From assembly GCF_029229925.1 (NCBI RefSeq), contig NZ_CP107254.1:1612001-1676000 (forward strand): DNA of 64,000 nt. The letters run 5' to 3'. The stretch is from Halorhabdus sp. BNX81 (lineage in GTDB: Archaea; Halobacteriota; Halobacteria; Halobacteriales; Haloarculaceae). This document shows positions 45,664-55,106 of the stretch, one piece after another. The notes beneath the pieces are model-generated. The model saw nothing but the letters and a program-made list of their open reading frames with translations, had not been told where the DNA came from and searched no databases. Within the stretch, counting starts at the first letter, position 1; each line of letters starts with the position of its first letter. Position numbers and translations under genes: made by a program.

Positions 45664-45942
45664 TTACTCGGTCGTAAGGTAGTATACCTGTTTGCGGGCG
45701 TCACGGTAGCTGTATCGCGAGGAAACGAGGTCAGCATCCTCCAGGCGGTTTAGCGCGTATCGGACGGTCCGATCCGGCAGCAGCGATTCGGTGGCGAGTT
45801 CGCCCTGTGAGAGCGGTTGGTCCGTCTCCAGGACCTTGGCGATCAGCTTCGCACTCGGCGGCAACTCACGGAGGCGCTCGCGAAACTCCCCCTCCGTGAG
45901 GATGATCTCCGTCCGTGACCCGTCTTCGATCGTCGTGCTCAT
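45664..45942 (-). CDS. Winged-helix regulator, MarR/TrmB-like
   Basis: 92 residues from the ATG at 45942; another ATG at 45975 would add 11 basic residues and leave too little room for the promoter. PSAKLIAKVLETDQPLSQGELATESLLPDRTVRYALNRLEDADLV is the winged helix (given here as family pattern), with a Tyr/Arg-rich wing (SSRYSYRDARKQVYYL). It is divergent from the methyltransferase gene across an AT-rich promoter region. Confidence 0.85.
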   Translation of the reverse strand: MSTTIEDGSRTEIILTEGEFRERLRELPPSAKLIAKVLETDQPLSQGELATESLLPDRTVRYALNRLEDADLVSSRYSYRDARKQVYYLTTE

Positions 45943-46084
45943 ATCCGGATTGAGTCGGAACCGACGGATAAGCATTGGCTATATGGAGGGTATAATACCT
46001 TGTATTCTTGGGCATCCCCTTATATTGCCTGTCGCGGATCGATCCAATACCGTTTTAATCACCCCGTGGTGAACAATCCATAGC

Positions 46085-46789
46085 GTGAAAGGACAGGAGT
46101 GGTACCAGGCCGACGAGATCGCCGAGGCCTACGAGGAGAAGCGGTTTTCGGGTGGCGGTCGGCTCATCGATCGGCGGGAAAAGCAGGCCGTACTGGACGC
46201 CATCGGACCGGTCGAAGACTCGCGCGTGCTCGAAATCGCCTGCGGGACCGGTCGATTCACCGTGATGTTGGCCGAGCGTGGGGCGGACATCGTCGGCCTC
46301 GACATCTCTTCGGCGATGCTCCAACAGGGTCGCCAGAAGGCCCAAACTGCCGGGGTCGAGTCCCATCTCGATTTCATGCGGGGCGATGCCGGACGGCTGC
46401 CGTTCCCTGACGACCACTTCGACGCGGTCATCGCGATGCGGTTTTTCCACCTGGCGGATACGCCGGCATCGTATCTCAGCGAGATGCGACGGGTCTCCAA
46501 AGACGTCGTGTTCTTCGATACGTTCAACCGCTTTAGCACCCGGTCGATCTACAACTGGGCGTTGCCGATGGGATCGCGGTTGTACTCCCGATGGGAGATC
46601 GACCGTTTGCTCGGGGAGGCCGACCTCGATCTGGTCGGGGCGACCCACGACTTCATCGTTCCGTACGGGCTCTACCGGGCGATCCCGGACAGCCTGGCAT
46701 CGGCGTTCCGGACACTTGATCGAGCGGTGGGTCGAGCCCCGGGCGGCGATCGCCTCTCGTCGGTCTCGTACTGGCACTGCCAGGTCTAA
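46085..46789 (+). CDS. Class I SAM-dependent methyltransferase
   Basis: 234 residues, GTG start. The SAM-binding motif VLEIACGTGRFTVMLAE is followed by VGLDISSAMLQQGR (acidic ribose ligand) and DFMRGDAGRLPF, the type 11 methyltransferase pattern. The substrate is unknown; UbiE-like quinone or small-molecule methylation are possible. A TTTTAA box (46053-46058) centred 29 nt before the GTG predicts a leaderless transcript and supports this start. Confidence 0.88.
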   Translation: MKGQEWYQADEIAEAYEEKRFSGGGRLIDRREKQAVLDAIGPVEDSRVLEIACGTGRFTVMLAERGADIVGLDISSAMLQQGRQKAQTAGVESHLDFMRGDAGRLPFPDDHFDAVIAMRFFHLADTPASYLSEMRRVSKDVVFFDTFNRFSTRSIYNWALPMGSRLYSRWEIDRLLGEADLDLVGATHDFIVPYGLYRAIPDSLASAFRTLDRAVGRAPGGDRLSSVSYWHCQV

Positions 46790-46859
46790 GCTGACGGTTG
46801 GTTGTCAGAGACGATCGATCACGCGATGTTTTTAGTCATCCGGATCTATATTGAGGTGT

Positions 46860-47762
46860 ATGGAACTCTCGGTAGTCGTCCCGACGCTCAACGGACGAGA
46901 GCAACTCGCACGGACGCTCGACTCCGTCAACGCACACGTCTCCGAGGGTGAGGTGATCGTCGTCAACGGCCCCTCGGCGGACGGGACGACCGGAATGGTC
47001 CGTGATCGCGAAGACGTCGATGTCCTCGTCGAAATCGCGGACCGGTCGACCAACGCCGCGCGCAATGCGGGCATCGACCACGCGACCGGGGACGCGATTG
47101 CGTTCGTCAACCAGGGGCTGTCAGTCACTGACGACTGGGCAACGGCGATCCGTACGGGCCTGAGCGAGACACCGATCGTCACTGGACCGACTCACAAACG
47201 CGTTCGGGCCGGAAAGACGACCGAGTGCGCCACATCACGGACCGTTGCCGGTCGGTCCATCACGTACGTCAATCCCGACAACATGGTCATCACGCGGAAG
47301 CTTCTCGCCGATCTCGATGGGTTCGACGAATACCTGGACGTCAACGACGCACGTGACCTTTCACACCGGGCGGCCGGGATGAATCGGGCCGTCTCATGGC
47401 GGTCGGACATGGCCGTCGAGCGGCCGGTCGGTGCCGACGGTGGCACCAGCGAGACGAACTGGAACCGGGAGTATCGATCGCTCGCGTACCTCCTGGCGAA
47501 AAATTACGGATTTCGACCCGCCGTGGTCGCGAGCGTCTGCCAGCAGGCTCTTTCGGACGCTAGTGGTGGGCTCCGTGACGTCCTCGCCGGGAAGAAGTCG
47601 GCCACGGACTGGTTCAGTTCCGGCCAGGGCGTTGTGACTGGGATCCCCGTCGGTTTCAAAGACGGGCTGGCCGCCAGAGCCAGGGACCGAAGCGACCGTC
47701 GAAACCCGGGTGGCCGCTCGACCGGTCGAAATCGTGCCGTGGCGGTCTACGATTCGCGGTGA
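46860..47762 (+). CDS. Family 2 glycosyltransferase
   Basis: 300 residues. LSVVVPTLNGREQLARTLDSV starts the GT-A fold, VIVVNGPSADGT carries the nucleotide-binding region, and NAARNAGIDHATGDAIAFVN precedes the acidic metal site, here FVNQG rather than the usual DxD-like FLDDD. A later motif ITRKLLADLDGFDEYLDVND resembles the catalytic region. The C-terminal ~90 residues are basic and without a clear membrane helix. Likely involved in glycan or S-layer glycosylation; acceptor unknown. The replaced DxD makes activity uncertain. Confidence 0.82.
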   Translation: MELSVVVPTLNGREQLARTLDSVNAHVSEGEVIVVNGPSADGTTGMVRDREDVDVLVEIADRSTNAARNAGIDHATGDAIAFVNQGLSVTDDWATAIRTGLSETPIVTGPTHKRVRAGKTTECATSRTVAGRSITYVNPDNMVITRKLLADLDGFDEYLDVNDARDLSHRAAGMNRAVSWRSDMAVERPVGADGGTSETNWNREYRSLAYLLAKNYGFRPAVVASVCQQALSDASGGLRDVLAGKKSATDWFSSGQGVVTGIPVGFKDGLAARARDRSDRRNPGGRSTGRNRAVAVYDSR

Positions 47763-48572
47763 CTACGGGGCAAGTGCGTCGATCACACGGCCCGGATTGT
47801 TCGAGAACGCTTTTCGCATTGCGTCTTCCGGAACGTCGAGTGTGAGGATCTCCATGATCGCCACGCTGGGGTGAGCACTCGGCGCACCACTGCCGAACAG
47901 CACGCGATCCGGATGTTCCCGGAGTGCCCGTTCGAGTGGTTCCCGGAGCCTGACGAAACTCGTGTCGAGATACAGATCGTCGTGATCGTCGAGGAGTGCG
48001 ATCGTCCGTGCCATCCGGTCACGATCGAGCGGATACCCACCGAAATGGGCGATGATCGTCGGAAAGTCGGCAGTCAACAGCGTCCGTTCGATGGAGTCCG
48101 GCCCGAACGCCTGACCACCGTGAACGAGGACTGGCAGCCCGACTGCTTCGAGCGCGTCGATCACTGCTTCGTCGGGTAACCCGTCGGCCGGCGGGTGCAC
48201 TTTGAACCCGACAAACCGATCGTCGTAGGCGAATTGTTCGATGTCCTCGGGGGCCGTATGCTCCGGGGCCCGGCTTGTGGCCAGGTTACGGAGTCGCGCT
48301 CCCGTCCCGCCGGTGGGGTCACGCGGACCGTTGATCCGGGCCAGCGCGACGAAGGGCCGCCCCACGCTCATGCGTGCGATCGCATTGTTGGCTTTCAGAT
48401 ACGATCCGTCACGTTCGCCCGGATAGACGAGCGATCGGACAATCCCGGCCTGGTGCATCTCCCGTTCGAGCCGCTCAGGTGTCCCTGGGCCGTCCCCCGA
48501 CCGCTGGTCGGCGTCGGGTTCGAGACGGACGTGGGTGTCGACGACCCTGAACCCGTGCTCCAACTCCAGCAT
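47763..48572 (-). CDS. Amidohydrolase-family (TIM-barrel) protein
   Basis: 269 residues of the amidohydrolase 2 type. Motifs are VVDTHVRLEPD at the N-terminus, GFKVHPPADG, PVLVHGGQAFGP, TIIAHFGGYPLDRD and VLFGSGAPS. The first motif in active members reads DxHxH; here it is DTHVR, so one metal-ligand His is missing, and the final Asp position is SGAPS where GTD is usual. Catalysis may be altered or lost. It converges with the glycosyltransferase gene (stops adjacent). Confidence 0.8.
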   Translation of the reverse strand: MLELEHGFRVVDTHVRLEPDADQRSGDGPGTPERLEREMHQAGIVRSLVYPGERDGSYLKANNAIARMSVGRPFVALARINGPRDPTGGTGARLRNLATSRAPEHTAPEDIEQFAYDDRFVGFKVHPPADGLPDEAVIDALEAVGLPVLVHGGQAFGPDSIERTLLTADFPTIIAHFGGYPLDRDRMARTIALLDDHDDLYLDTSFVRLREPLERALREHPDRVLFGSGAPSAHPSVAIMEILTLDVPEDAMRKAFSNNPGRVIDALAP

Positions 48573-48652
48573 CTACCAGACCGTCGAGCGGTCCCGACAT
48601 TAAATCATCGCTCTCCGTGATGAGCCGGACCACGCTGCAGCCCGATGCCGCC

Positions 48653-48678
48653 CGGTTCAAAACACTTATATAGAACCG
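48653..48678 (+). promoter_or_regulatory. Thermosome promoter with inverted repeat around TATA
   Basis: CGGTTC (48653-48658) and GAACCG (48673-48678) flank CTTATATA, the TATA box, which lies about 36-42 nt before the ATG at 48708. The arms are exact 6-bp complements. A heat-shock regulator could bind here; a short leader of 10-15 nt is expected. Confidence 0.5.
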
Positions 48679-48707
48679 CAAACGAGGGATAAGACGAGGC
48701 TACACAT

Positions 48708-50285
48708 ATGTCACAATCCGGTCAGCAGCGCATGGGTGGATCGCCCATGTTCATTCTCAGCGAGGACTCTCAGCGGACACAGGGAGACGACGCACAGAGT
48801 TCGAACATCTCCGCGGGCAAGGCCATCAGTGAGGCCGTACGGACGACGCTTGGTCCACGCGGGATGGACAAGATGCTCGTCGCGGACGGCGACGTCGTCA
48901 TCACGAACGACGGGGCGACGATCCTCCAGGAGATGGAGATCGAGCACCCGGCGGCAAACATGCTCGTCGAAGTCGCCCAGACACAGGAGGAAGAAGTCGG
49001 TGACGGCACGACGACTGCCTCCGTGCTGGCGGGCGAACTCCTGAGCAAGGCCGAGGAGTTGCTCGAGGACGACGTCCATCCGACGACGATCGTCGAGGGG
49101 TATCACGAGGCGTCCTCGCTCGCCCGCGAGGCGATCGACGATCTCGTCCTCGACGGCGATCTCGATGCCGAGGACTTGATCACCGTTGCCGAATCGAGCA
49201 TGACGGGCAAGGGGACAGGCGACGTCGCCGCGGGCCCGCTCGCGGAGACGGTCGTCGATGCCGTCGATCACGTCCGAACCGAGGACGGCGCTATCGACCG
49301 CGATAGCATCACGATCCACGCCCAGGTGGGTTCGAGTTCCAGCGCGACGGACCTGATCGAGGGCGTCATTGTCGACGAGGAGCCGGTACACAACAACATG
49401 CCCCGGTCGGTCGCGGATGCGTCGATCGCCGTCGTCGACGGGGACCTCGACCTCTCGGAGAGCAACATCGACGCGGAATACAACGTCAACAACGTCGACC
49501 AGCTCAACGCCGCGATCGAGTCCGAAGAGGAAGATCTCCGGAGCCAGGCCCAGAGCGTCGTTGACCTGGGCGCTGACGTCCTGTTTGCGAGTGGCGACGT
49601 CGAGGACCGGGTCGCGTCGTATCTCGCCAAGGACGGCATCCTGGCGATCGATGGCGTCGACGACCTCGGCGCGATCATCAGCGCAACCGGGGCAACGCGT
49701 GCCTCGGCCGTCGAAGAGCTCGAAACCGACGAACTCGGGAACGCCGACTCCATCTCGGTCGAGACCTACGGCGACGACGACCTCACGTTCATCGAGGGCG
49801 GTGCCGCCGCCAAGGCGGTCACGGTCTTCGCCCGCGGAGGCACCGAACACGTCGTCGACGAACTCGAACGCTCGATCCGGGATGCACTCGACGTCGTCAC
49901 GGCCGCGATCGAACGCGGCGGCGTCGTGCCCGGGGCCGGCGCGACCGAGATCGTCATCGCCGACTACGTGCGCGACCACGCCGCCGGTGTCGAAGGCCGC
50001 AAACAGCTCGCCGTCGAGGCCTTCGCCGACGCCGTCGACGTGCTTCCGCGCACGCTCGCCGCCAACACCGGCATGGACCCCATCGACGCGCTGGTCGACC
50101 TCCGTGCCGCCTACGAGAACGAGACGCTCTCGGGGATCCTTTCGGGTGGCCAGAGCGGCGAGGTTGCCGACCCGCTCGAAGCTGGCGTTCTCGACCCCGC
50201 CGCAGTCAAGCGCGAGGCGGTCGACTCGGCGACTGAAGCTGCAACCATGATCGTCCGCATCGACGACGTCATCGCCGCGAACTGA
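48708..50285 (+). CDS. cct3: Thermosome (group II chaperonin) subunit, tail-less type
   Basis: 525 residues. ATP-binding and hydrolysis motifs are [41 protein letters not shown] and [10 protein letters not shown]. The chain ends [11 protein letters not shown] without the Gly/Met-rich tail of the major haloarchaeal subunits CCT1 and CCT2, and its length matches the third Haloferax subunit, CCT3. The symbol is given on that basis. It would assemble into eight-membered rings, alone or with other subunits. Confidence 0.9.
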   Translation: MSQSGQQRMGGSPMFILSEDSQRTQGDDAQSSNISAGKAISEAVRTTLGPRGMDKMLVADGDVVITNDGATILQEMEIEHPAANMLVEVAQTQEEEVGDGTTTASVLAGELLSKAEELLEDDVHPTTIVEGYHEASSLAREAIDDLVLDGDLDAEDLITVAESSMTGKGTGDVAAGPLAETVVDAVDHVRTEDGAIDRDSITIHAQVGSSSSATDLIEGVIVDEEPVHNNMPRSVADASIAVVDGDLDLSESNIDAEYNVNNVDQLNAAIESEEEDLRSQAQSVVDLGADVLFASGDVEDRVASYLAKDGILAIDGVDDLGAIISATGATRASAVEELETDELGNADSISVETYGDDDLTFIEGGAAAKAVTVFARGGTEHVVDELERSIRDALDVVTAAIERGGVVPGAGATEIVIADYVRDHAAGVEGRKQLAVEAFADAVDVLPRTLAANTGMDPIDALVDLRAAYENETLSGILSGGQSGEVADPLEAGVLDPAAVKREAVDSATEAATMIVRIDDVIAAN

Positions 50286-50386
50286 TCGGGACGATCCGTT
50301 CGGGATCCACGCACCCGCTCTTTGGCGGAAGGACGGCCACGTCGACTCAACGGAGGTTTTTTCGGGACACACTTGCTGGATTAGGT

Positions 50387-50827
50387 ATGCGCCGTCGTGA
50401 GTTGCTTGCCGTCGCCGGGACCATCGGATGTGCCGGATGCGCCGACCTCTCGTCGATCGACGAGTCGACGACAGCCTCGTCGTTTCCACCCGCGACGGCC
50501 GTCTGGCACGTCGTGCCCCCGTATCCGTTCCGGTTCGACGGCGAAGTGACTGTCTCGGACGGGACAATCAAAGGGTGGGTACTCGACGACACCATCTCGA
50601 AGCGTGTTTCCGTGACCGGCGAAGTGATCGACGGAGGCCCCGTCAGCGTCTACTTCTCGGAATATCGGATCGAACAACCCGAGATCCCGGAATCCCCCAT
50701 CGAGGAATTCACGGACGTCTCGACCATCGAAACGGCCGTCGAGTTCCCCGACGGTGGCGGATCATTTTTCTTCGCGGCCGACACCGTTACCACGATCGAT
50801 CTAGAGATCGAAATCGAGACGGTGTAG
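50387..50827 (+). CDS. Small Tat-type lipoprotein of unknown function
   Basis: 146 residues. The start MRRRELLAVAGTIGCAGC combines a twin-arginine-like signal with a lipobox ending in Cys. The mature part is beta-rich, with segments such as PFRFDGEVTVSDGTI and GGGSFFFAADTVTTIDLEI, and no recognised domain. It would be anchored at the outer face of the membrane. Confidence 0.72.
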   Translation: MRRRELLAVAGTIGCAGCADLSSIDESTTASSFPPATAVWHVVPPYPFRFDGEVTVSDGTIKGWVLDDTISKRVSVTGEVIDGGPVSVYFSEYRIEQPEIPESPIEEFTDVSTIETAVEFPDGGGSFFFAADTVTTIDLEIEIETV

Positions 50828-50882
50828 GGACGATCATCCGGCCTGTCGTCCGGTCGCTGGGCCCGAAAAGCGATCGGCTGAC

Positions 50883-51377
50883 GTGCCTTGGGTGTCAAGA
50901 GAAATCGTGTTCAATCGGGATTCGCTGGCCGTCATGACTCTCGTGGTCGGTCTCGTCGGGCTCAGTCACGCGGGATTCACCTGGCCACACGCGGCGACAA
51001 TCGCGCTGTTCGGTGGCGGGGCAATAGTCGCCTTTGTCGCCGAAGCCATCGTAATCAACCGCGGACTGCTACACCATCATATCGATCCGAAACTGGTGGG
51101 CGTGCCGGTGTACGTTCTCTTTGGCTGGACCGGTGTCGTCTATGTTGCGTTTCGCGTTGCCCTGCTGTGGACCGACGGCTGGCTTGCCGTCGGGACCGGT
51201 GCTGTCCTCGCGACCGGCTACGACGCCCTGGTCGATCACCGGGGCGTCATAGCGGGTGCCTGGACGTACACGGACGACCTGCCTGGCCCGCGATTCCGTG
51301 GCGTGCCGTGGTGGAATTACGCCGGCTGGTTCGTGATCAGTTCGGTCACGGCGGCTCTGGCGCTGCCGTTCCTGTGA
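50883..51377 (+). CDS. CruF/DUF422-like carotenoid biosynthesis membrane protein
   Basis: 164 residues with GTG start; a nearby GTG (50892) or the ATG at 50934 are alternatives. Four or five membrane helices cover most of the chain. The segment ALVDHRGVIAGAWTYTDDLPG and the end FRGVPWWNYAGWFVIS resemble DUF422/CruF hydratases, which add water to carotenoid ends in bacterioruberin synthesis. The protein is shorter than CruF (about 280 residues), so it may be a distinct subfamily with another role. Confidence 0.55.
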   Translation: MPWVSREIVFNRDSLAVMTLVVGLVGLSHAGFTWPHAATIALFGGGAIVAFVAEAIVINRGLLHHHIDPKLVGVPVYVLFGWTGVVYVAFRVALLWTDGWLAVGTGAVLATGYDALVDHRGVIAGAWTYTDDLPGPRFRGVPWWNYAGWFVISSVTAALALPFL

Positions 51378-51402
51378 TCGGAGGGTTTCAGGGCCAGAGA
51401 CG

Positions 51403-52173
51403 TTACGTCCAGCGCAACCGGACCCGCGACCCGGGTGAGACGCTGAATCGTTCGTCGCCCCGCCCCTGGTTGACGGCGAGTTCGACATTCCCGTGACTCC
51501 CGACGGTGACGAGTCGGTTGTCGACCTCGACCGCGGCGTAGGTTCGCCGGGCGGGTGCCCAGACGCCGTTGACGGTCACTGCCTCGCCGAAGCAATCGGC
51601 CAGCACCTCGCCCGGCACGTTCGTGATCGCGTTGCCGAAGTCATCGACGACCAGGATTTCGCCGTCGACACCGTCTTCGCGGATCGTGGGCTCGGGGAAT
51701 GTCAGGCCCTCGTATTCCTCGACGGGCACGAATCGATCGCTGGTTTCGAACCCGGACCGACCCGCCTCGTGGATCGTCGCCGCCGCCGGTGCGAACACGT
51801 CCCGGCCGTGGAAGGTGACGCTTTCGGGATCGTCATATACGTATTCAAAAATCTCGATCCCACCGCTATCCTCATCAGCAAGCGCGCGGGCAACCGGAAT
51901 CAACACGCCGTTGTCGGGGCCGACGAGGACGTGCTCGCCGGCCCGAATCGCGAGGGCTGCCCGGTCGGTTCCCACGCCGGGATCGACGACGACCAGGTGG
52001 ACAGCCGGCGGGAAATACGGGAGGACTTCACGGAGCCAGAATGCGGTCGCCCGGACGTCCTGGCGGGGAAAATCGTGGGATATATCGATCAGTTGGGCGT
52101 CGGTCCGGGCGGCAAGGACGCCCTTCATCGCTGCGGGATACGGAGACCCGAAGTCGCTACTGAGGGTGATCAT
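51403..52173 (-). CDS. SAM hydrolase / DUF62-family protein
   Basis: 256 residues. TLSSDFGSPYPAAMKGVL, IDISHDFP, VVDPGVGTDR, VGPDNGVL and FHGRDVFAPAAA are the conserved motifs of the SAM hydroxide adenosyltransferase family, related to fluorinase. These enzymes hydrolyse S-adenosylmethionine to adenosine and methionine. The C-terminal beta domain carries GNVELAVNQGRG. Downstream of nadM on the same strand with 63 bp between. Confidence 0.92.
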   Translation of the reverse strand: MITLSSDFGSPYPAAMKGVLAARTDAQLIDISHDFPRQDVRATAFWLREVLPYFPPAVHLVVVDPGVGTDRAALAIRAGEHVLVGPDNGVLIPVARALADEDSGGIEIFEYVYDDPESVTFHGRDVFAPAAATIHEAGRSGFETSDRFVPVEEYEGLTFPEPTIREDGVDGEILVVDDFGNAITNVPGEVLADCFGEAVTVNGVWAPARRTYAAVEVDNRLVTVGSHGNVELAVNQGRGDERFSVSPGSRVRLRWT

Positions 52174-52236
52174 GACTGTACGGACGGTGAGCGAGGACAA
52201 AAGATATCGGGGCTGGCGGCGTCGCGGAGCCAACAG

Positions 52237-52794
52237 TCAATCGCTCGGGGATTCGTCGGCTTTGGCTTCCCAGCGTTCGACGACGTCGGACTGGGAAATC
52301 GTTCGGAGGCGCTCGACGCCGTTGCATTCCTCCAACACCTCGACGACGGCGTCGGGCACCCGGTCGCGCCACTGATCGCCCTCGATGATGCGCTCGCGGA
52401 TCTCGCTGCCCTCCAGGCGCTCGCGGTCGAACATCCGCGACTGCCGGACCTCGATGCCGGCTTCCTCGAACAGTTGCACCACCAGCGGGTTGTTCGAATA
52501 CGCCAGATCGAAATTGGGGCACATGCTCTGGACGTGGCTGACCCACACCGAGTGCCGATCGAGGTCCTCGATGGGGACGACGTAGGTCGGGAGGTCGAAT
52601 TCGGCGACGGCCTTGTTGACCATCATGATGCGCTCGCCGGCGGTAAACGGATCGTGGACGGTGTGGGAGTCCCCGGCGCTCCCGATCCCGAGGACGAGTT
52701 CCTCGACCTCCCCGTCGGCCGCGATACGTTCGACCATCGTGTGATGGCCGTTGTGATAGGGCTGAAAGCGGCCGATGTAGAATCCGCGTGTCAT
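52237..52794 (-). CDS. nadM: Nicotinamide-nucleotide adenylyltransferase
   Basis: 185 residues. GFYIGRFQPYHNGHHTMV holds the HxGH nucleotidyltransferase motif, and FTAGERIMMV and GSEIRERI (ISSTxxR-like) are the archaeal NadM signatures. It adenylates NMN to NAD+. The ATG at 52794 is the natural start; the upstream in-frame sequence is Arg-rich and not coding-like. It lies divergent from lonB. Confidence 0.96.
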   Translation of the reverse strand: MTRGFYIGRFQPYHNGHHTMVERIAADGEVEELVLGIGSAGDSHTVHDPFTAGERIMMVNKAVAEFDLPTYVVPIEDLDRHSVWVSHVQSMCPNFDLAYSNNPLVVQLFEEAGIEVRQSRMFDRERLEGSEIRERIIEGDQWRDRVPDAVVEVLEECNGVERLRTISQSDVVERWEAKADESPSD

Positions 52795-52965
52795 ATACCC
52801 AGTTCCAGGACGTGGGCTTTCATAAACCCGGCGAGTCGTCGCTCGACGGATTCTTACCGCCAATCCGAACGCCGTCTATCTGTTTTCCCGCGACCGGCAA
52901 ACCCGGTCGTGAGGAGAAAGTATATCAATCGACAGTCCCTGGATCATCGTACTTGACCCGTTAGA

Positions 52966-55104
52966 ATGAGCGAAAACAAGGATACTGCCGACGATGCGCC
53001 GCCCGAGCACGAGGAGGTGTCCGTGTCGGACGACGGCCAGGTGGACGGGTCCGACGCGTCGTCCGAGCGATCGACGGGTGCTTCTGACCAAACAGAGGTC
53101 GAGCAGCCGGCAGAGCGGGCTGACGCGACGGACGTGGCCGACCCCGACGAGTCGGATACCGACGAGGAAGTAGCTGATCTCGGGAGCGACGTCACACTCG
53201 ACGACGAGTCGACAGTCGTCGACGGCGAGGACGACGTACTGGGTGGATTGAACATCGACTCGACCGAGGATATCGAGGTGCCCGAGCGGTTGGTCGATCA
53301 GGTTATCGGGCAGAGTCACGCCCGTGACATCGTCCTGAAGGCGGCCAAACAGCGCCGCCACGTGATGATGATCGGCTCGCCCGGGACGGGCAAGTCGATG
53401 CTCGCAAAGGCGATGAGCCAGCTCCTCCCCAAAGAGGACCTCCAGGACGTTCTCGTCTATCACAACCCCGACGACGGCAACGAGCCAAAGGTCCGGACAG
53501 TGCCCGCCGGGAAAGGCGAACAGATCGTCGACGCCCACAAGGAAGAGGCCCGCAAGCGCAACCAGATGCGGTCGTTCCTGATGTGGATCATCATCGCGAT
53601 CGTGATCGGGTACGCACTGTTCGCCGGCAATCCGCTGTTGGGCGTGCTCGCAGCGGGCGTCATCTATCTGGCGTTCCGCTACGGGGCGCGTGGTGGCGAT
53701 TCGATGATCCCGAACCTGCTGATCAACAACGCCAACGAGCAGACCGCGCCCTTCGAGGAGGCGACGGGTGCCCACGCCGGTGCACTGCTCGGCGACGTCC
53801 GCCACGACCCCTTCCAGTCCGGCGGCATGGAGACGCCCAGCCACGACCGTGTCGAGGCCGGTGCGATCCACAAGGCCAACAAGGGCGTGCTGTTCGTCGA
53901 CGAGATCAACACGCTGGACATCCGCTCCCAGCAGAAGCTGATGACGGCCATCCAGGAGGGCGCGTTCTCGATCACCGGTCAGAGCGAACGCTCCTCGGGC
54001 GCGATGGTCCAGACCGAACCCGTCCCGACGGACTTCATCATGGTCGCGGCGGGCAACCTCGATGCGATGGAGAACATGCACCCGGCCCTGCGGGACCGGA
54101 TCAAGGGCTACGGCTACGAGGTCTACATGGACGACACCATCGAGGACGAGCCCGAGATGCGCCGGAAGTACGCCCGGTTCGTCGCCCAGGAGGTCGAGAA
54201 GGACGGACGGCTCCCACACTTCACCGAGGAGGCCGTCGAAGAGGTTATCCTCGAAGCCCGCCGCCGGGCGGGCCGCAAGGAACACCTCTCGTTGAAGCTC
54301 CGGAATCTGGGCGGACTCGTCCGGGTCGCTGGCGACATCGCCCGCGCCGACGACAAGGAGTACACCGAACGCGAGGATGTCCTCCAGGCCAAAGACCGCT
54401 CGCGTTCGATCGAACAGCAACTCGCGGACAACTACATCGAGCGCCGCAAGGACTACAAGATGACCGTCAACGAGGGCAGCGCGGTCGGCCGCGTCAACGG
54501 CCTGGCGGTGATGGGCGAGGACAGCGGGATCGTCATGCCCGTCATGGCCGAGGTCGCCCCCTCCCAGGGCCCTGGCGAGGTCATCGCGACCGGGAAACTC
54601 CAGGAGATCGCGATGGAGGCCGTCCAGAACGTCAGCGCGATCATCAAGAAGTTCTCCGACGAGGACATCTCGGAGAAGGACATCCACATCCAGTTCGTCC
54701 AGTCCTACGAGGGCGTCGAGGGCGACTCCGCGTCGGTGACGGTCGCGACGGCCGTCATCTCCGCCTTAGAGAACATCCCCGTCGAGCAGAACCTCGCGAT
54801 GACCGGCTCGCTGTCGGTTCGCGGTGACGTCCTGCCAGTCGGCGGTGTCACCCACAAGATCGAGGCCGCCGCCAAGACCGGCCTCGACACGGTGATCATC
54901 CCGAAGGCCAACGAGCAGGACGTGATGATCGAGGACGAATACGAGGACCAGATAGAGATCATCCCCGTCAGCCACCTCTCGGAAGTGCTGGAAGTCGCGC
55001 TGGCTGGCGAACCCGAAAAGGACAGCCTGGTCGATCGGCTGAAGTCGATCACCGGCCAGGCACTCGAACGGAAGATCGGCCAGACCAACCCCAGCCCGCA
55101 GTAA
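52966..55104 (+). CDS. lonB: Archaeal membrane-anchored LonB protease
   Basis: 712 residues. A disordered acidic N-terminus (~100) precedes the AAA+ module with Walker A GSPGTGKS (137-144). Two membrane helices inserted in the AAA+ domain (~205-245, MWIIIAIVIGYALF and LLGVLAAGVIYLAF) are specific to archaeal LonB. The protease domain has catalytic S588 in EGDSASV and K631 in VGGVTHKIEAA. LonB degrades unfolded and regulatory membrane-near proteins and is essential in Haloferax. A TATA box AAGTATATC lies about 45 nt before the ATG. The CPBP protease gene follows after two bases. Confidence 0.97.
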   Translation: MSENKDTADDAPPEHEEVSVSDDGQVDGSDASSERSTGASDQTEVEQPAERADATDVADPDESDTDEEVADLGSDVTLDDESTVVDGEDDVLGGLNIDSTEDIEVPERLVDQVIGQSHARDIVLKAAKQRRHVMMIGSPGTGKSMLAKAMSQLLPKEDLQDVLVYHNPDDGNEPKVRTVPAGKGEQIVDAHKEEARKRNQMRSFLMWIIIAIVIGYALFAGNPLLGVLAAGVIYLAFRYGARGGDSMIPNLLINNANEQTAPFEEATGAHAGALLGDVRHDPFQSGGMETPSHDRVEAGAIHKANKGVLFVDEINTLDIRSQQKLMTAIQEGAFSITGQSERSSGAMVQTEPVPTDFIMVAAGNLDAMENMHPALRDRIKGYGYEVYMDDTIEDEPEMRRKYARFVAQEVEKDGRLPHFTEEAVEEVILEARRRAGRKEHLSLKLRNLGGLVRVAGDIARADDKEYTEREDVLQAKDRSRSIEQQLADNYIERRKDYKMTVNEGSAVGRVNGLAVMGEDSGIVMPVMAEVAPSQGPGEVIATGKLQEIAMEAVQNVSAIIKKFSDEDISEKDIHIQFVQSYEGVEGDSASVTVATAVISALENIPVEQNLAMTGSLSVRGDVLPVGGVTHKIEAAAKTGLDTVIIPKANEQDVMIEDEYEDQIEIIPVSHLSEVLEVALAGEPEKDSLVDRLKSITGQALERKIGQTNPSPQ

Positions 55105-55106
55105 GC

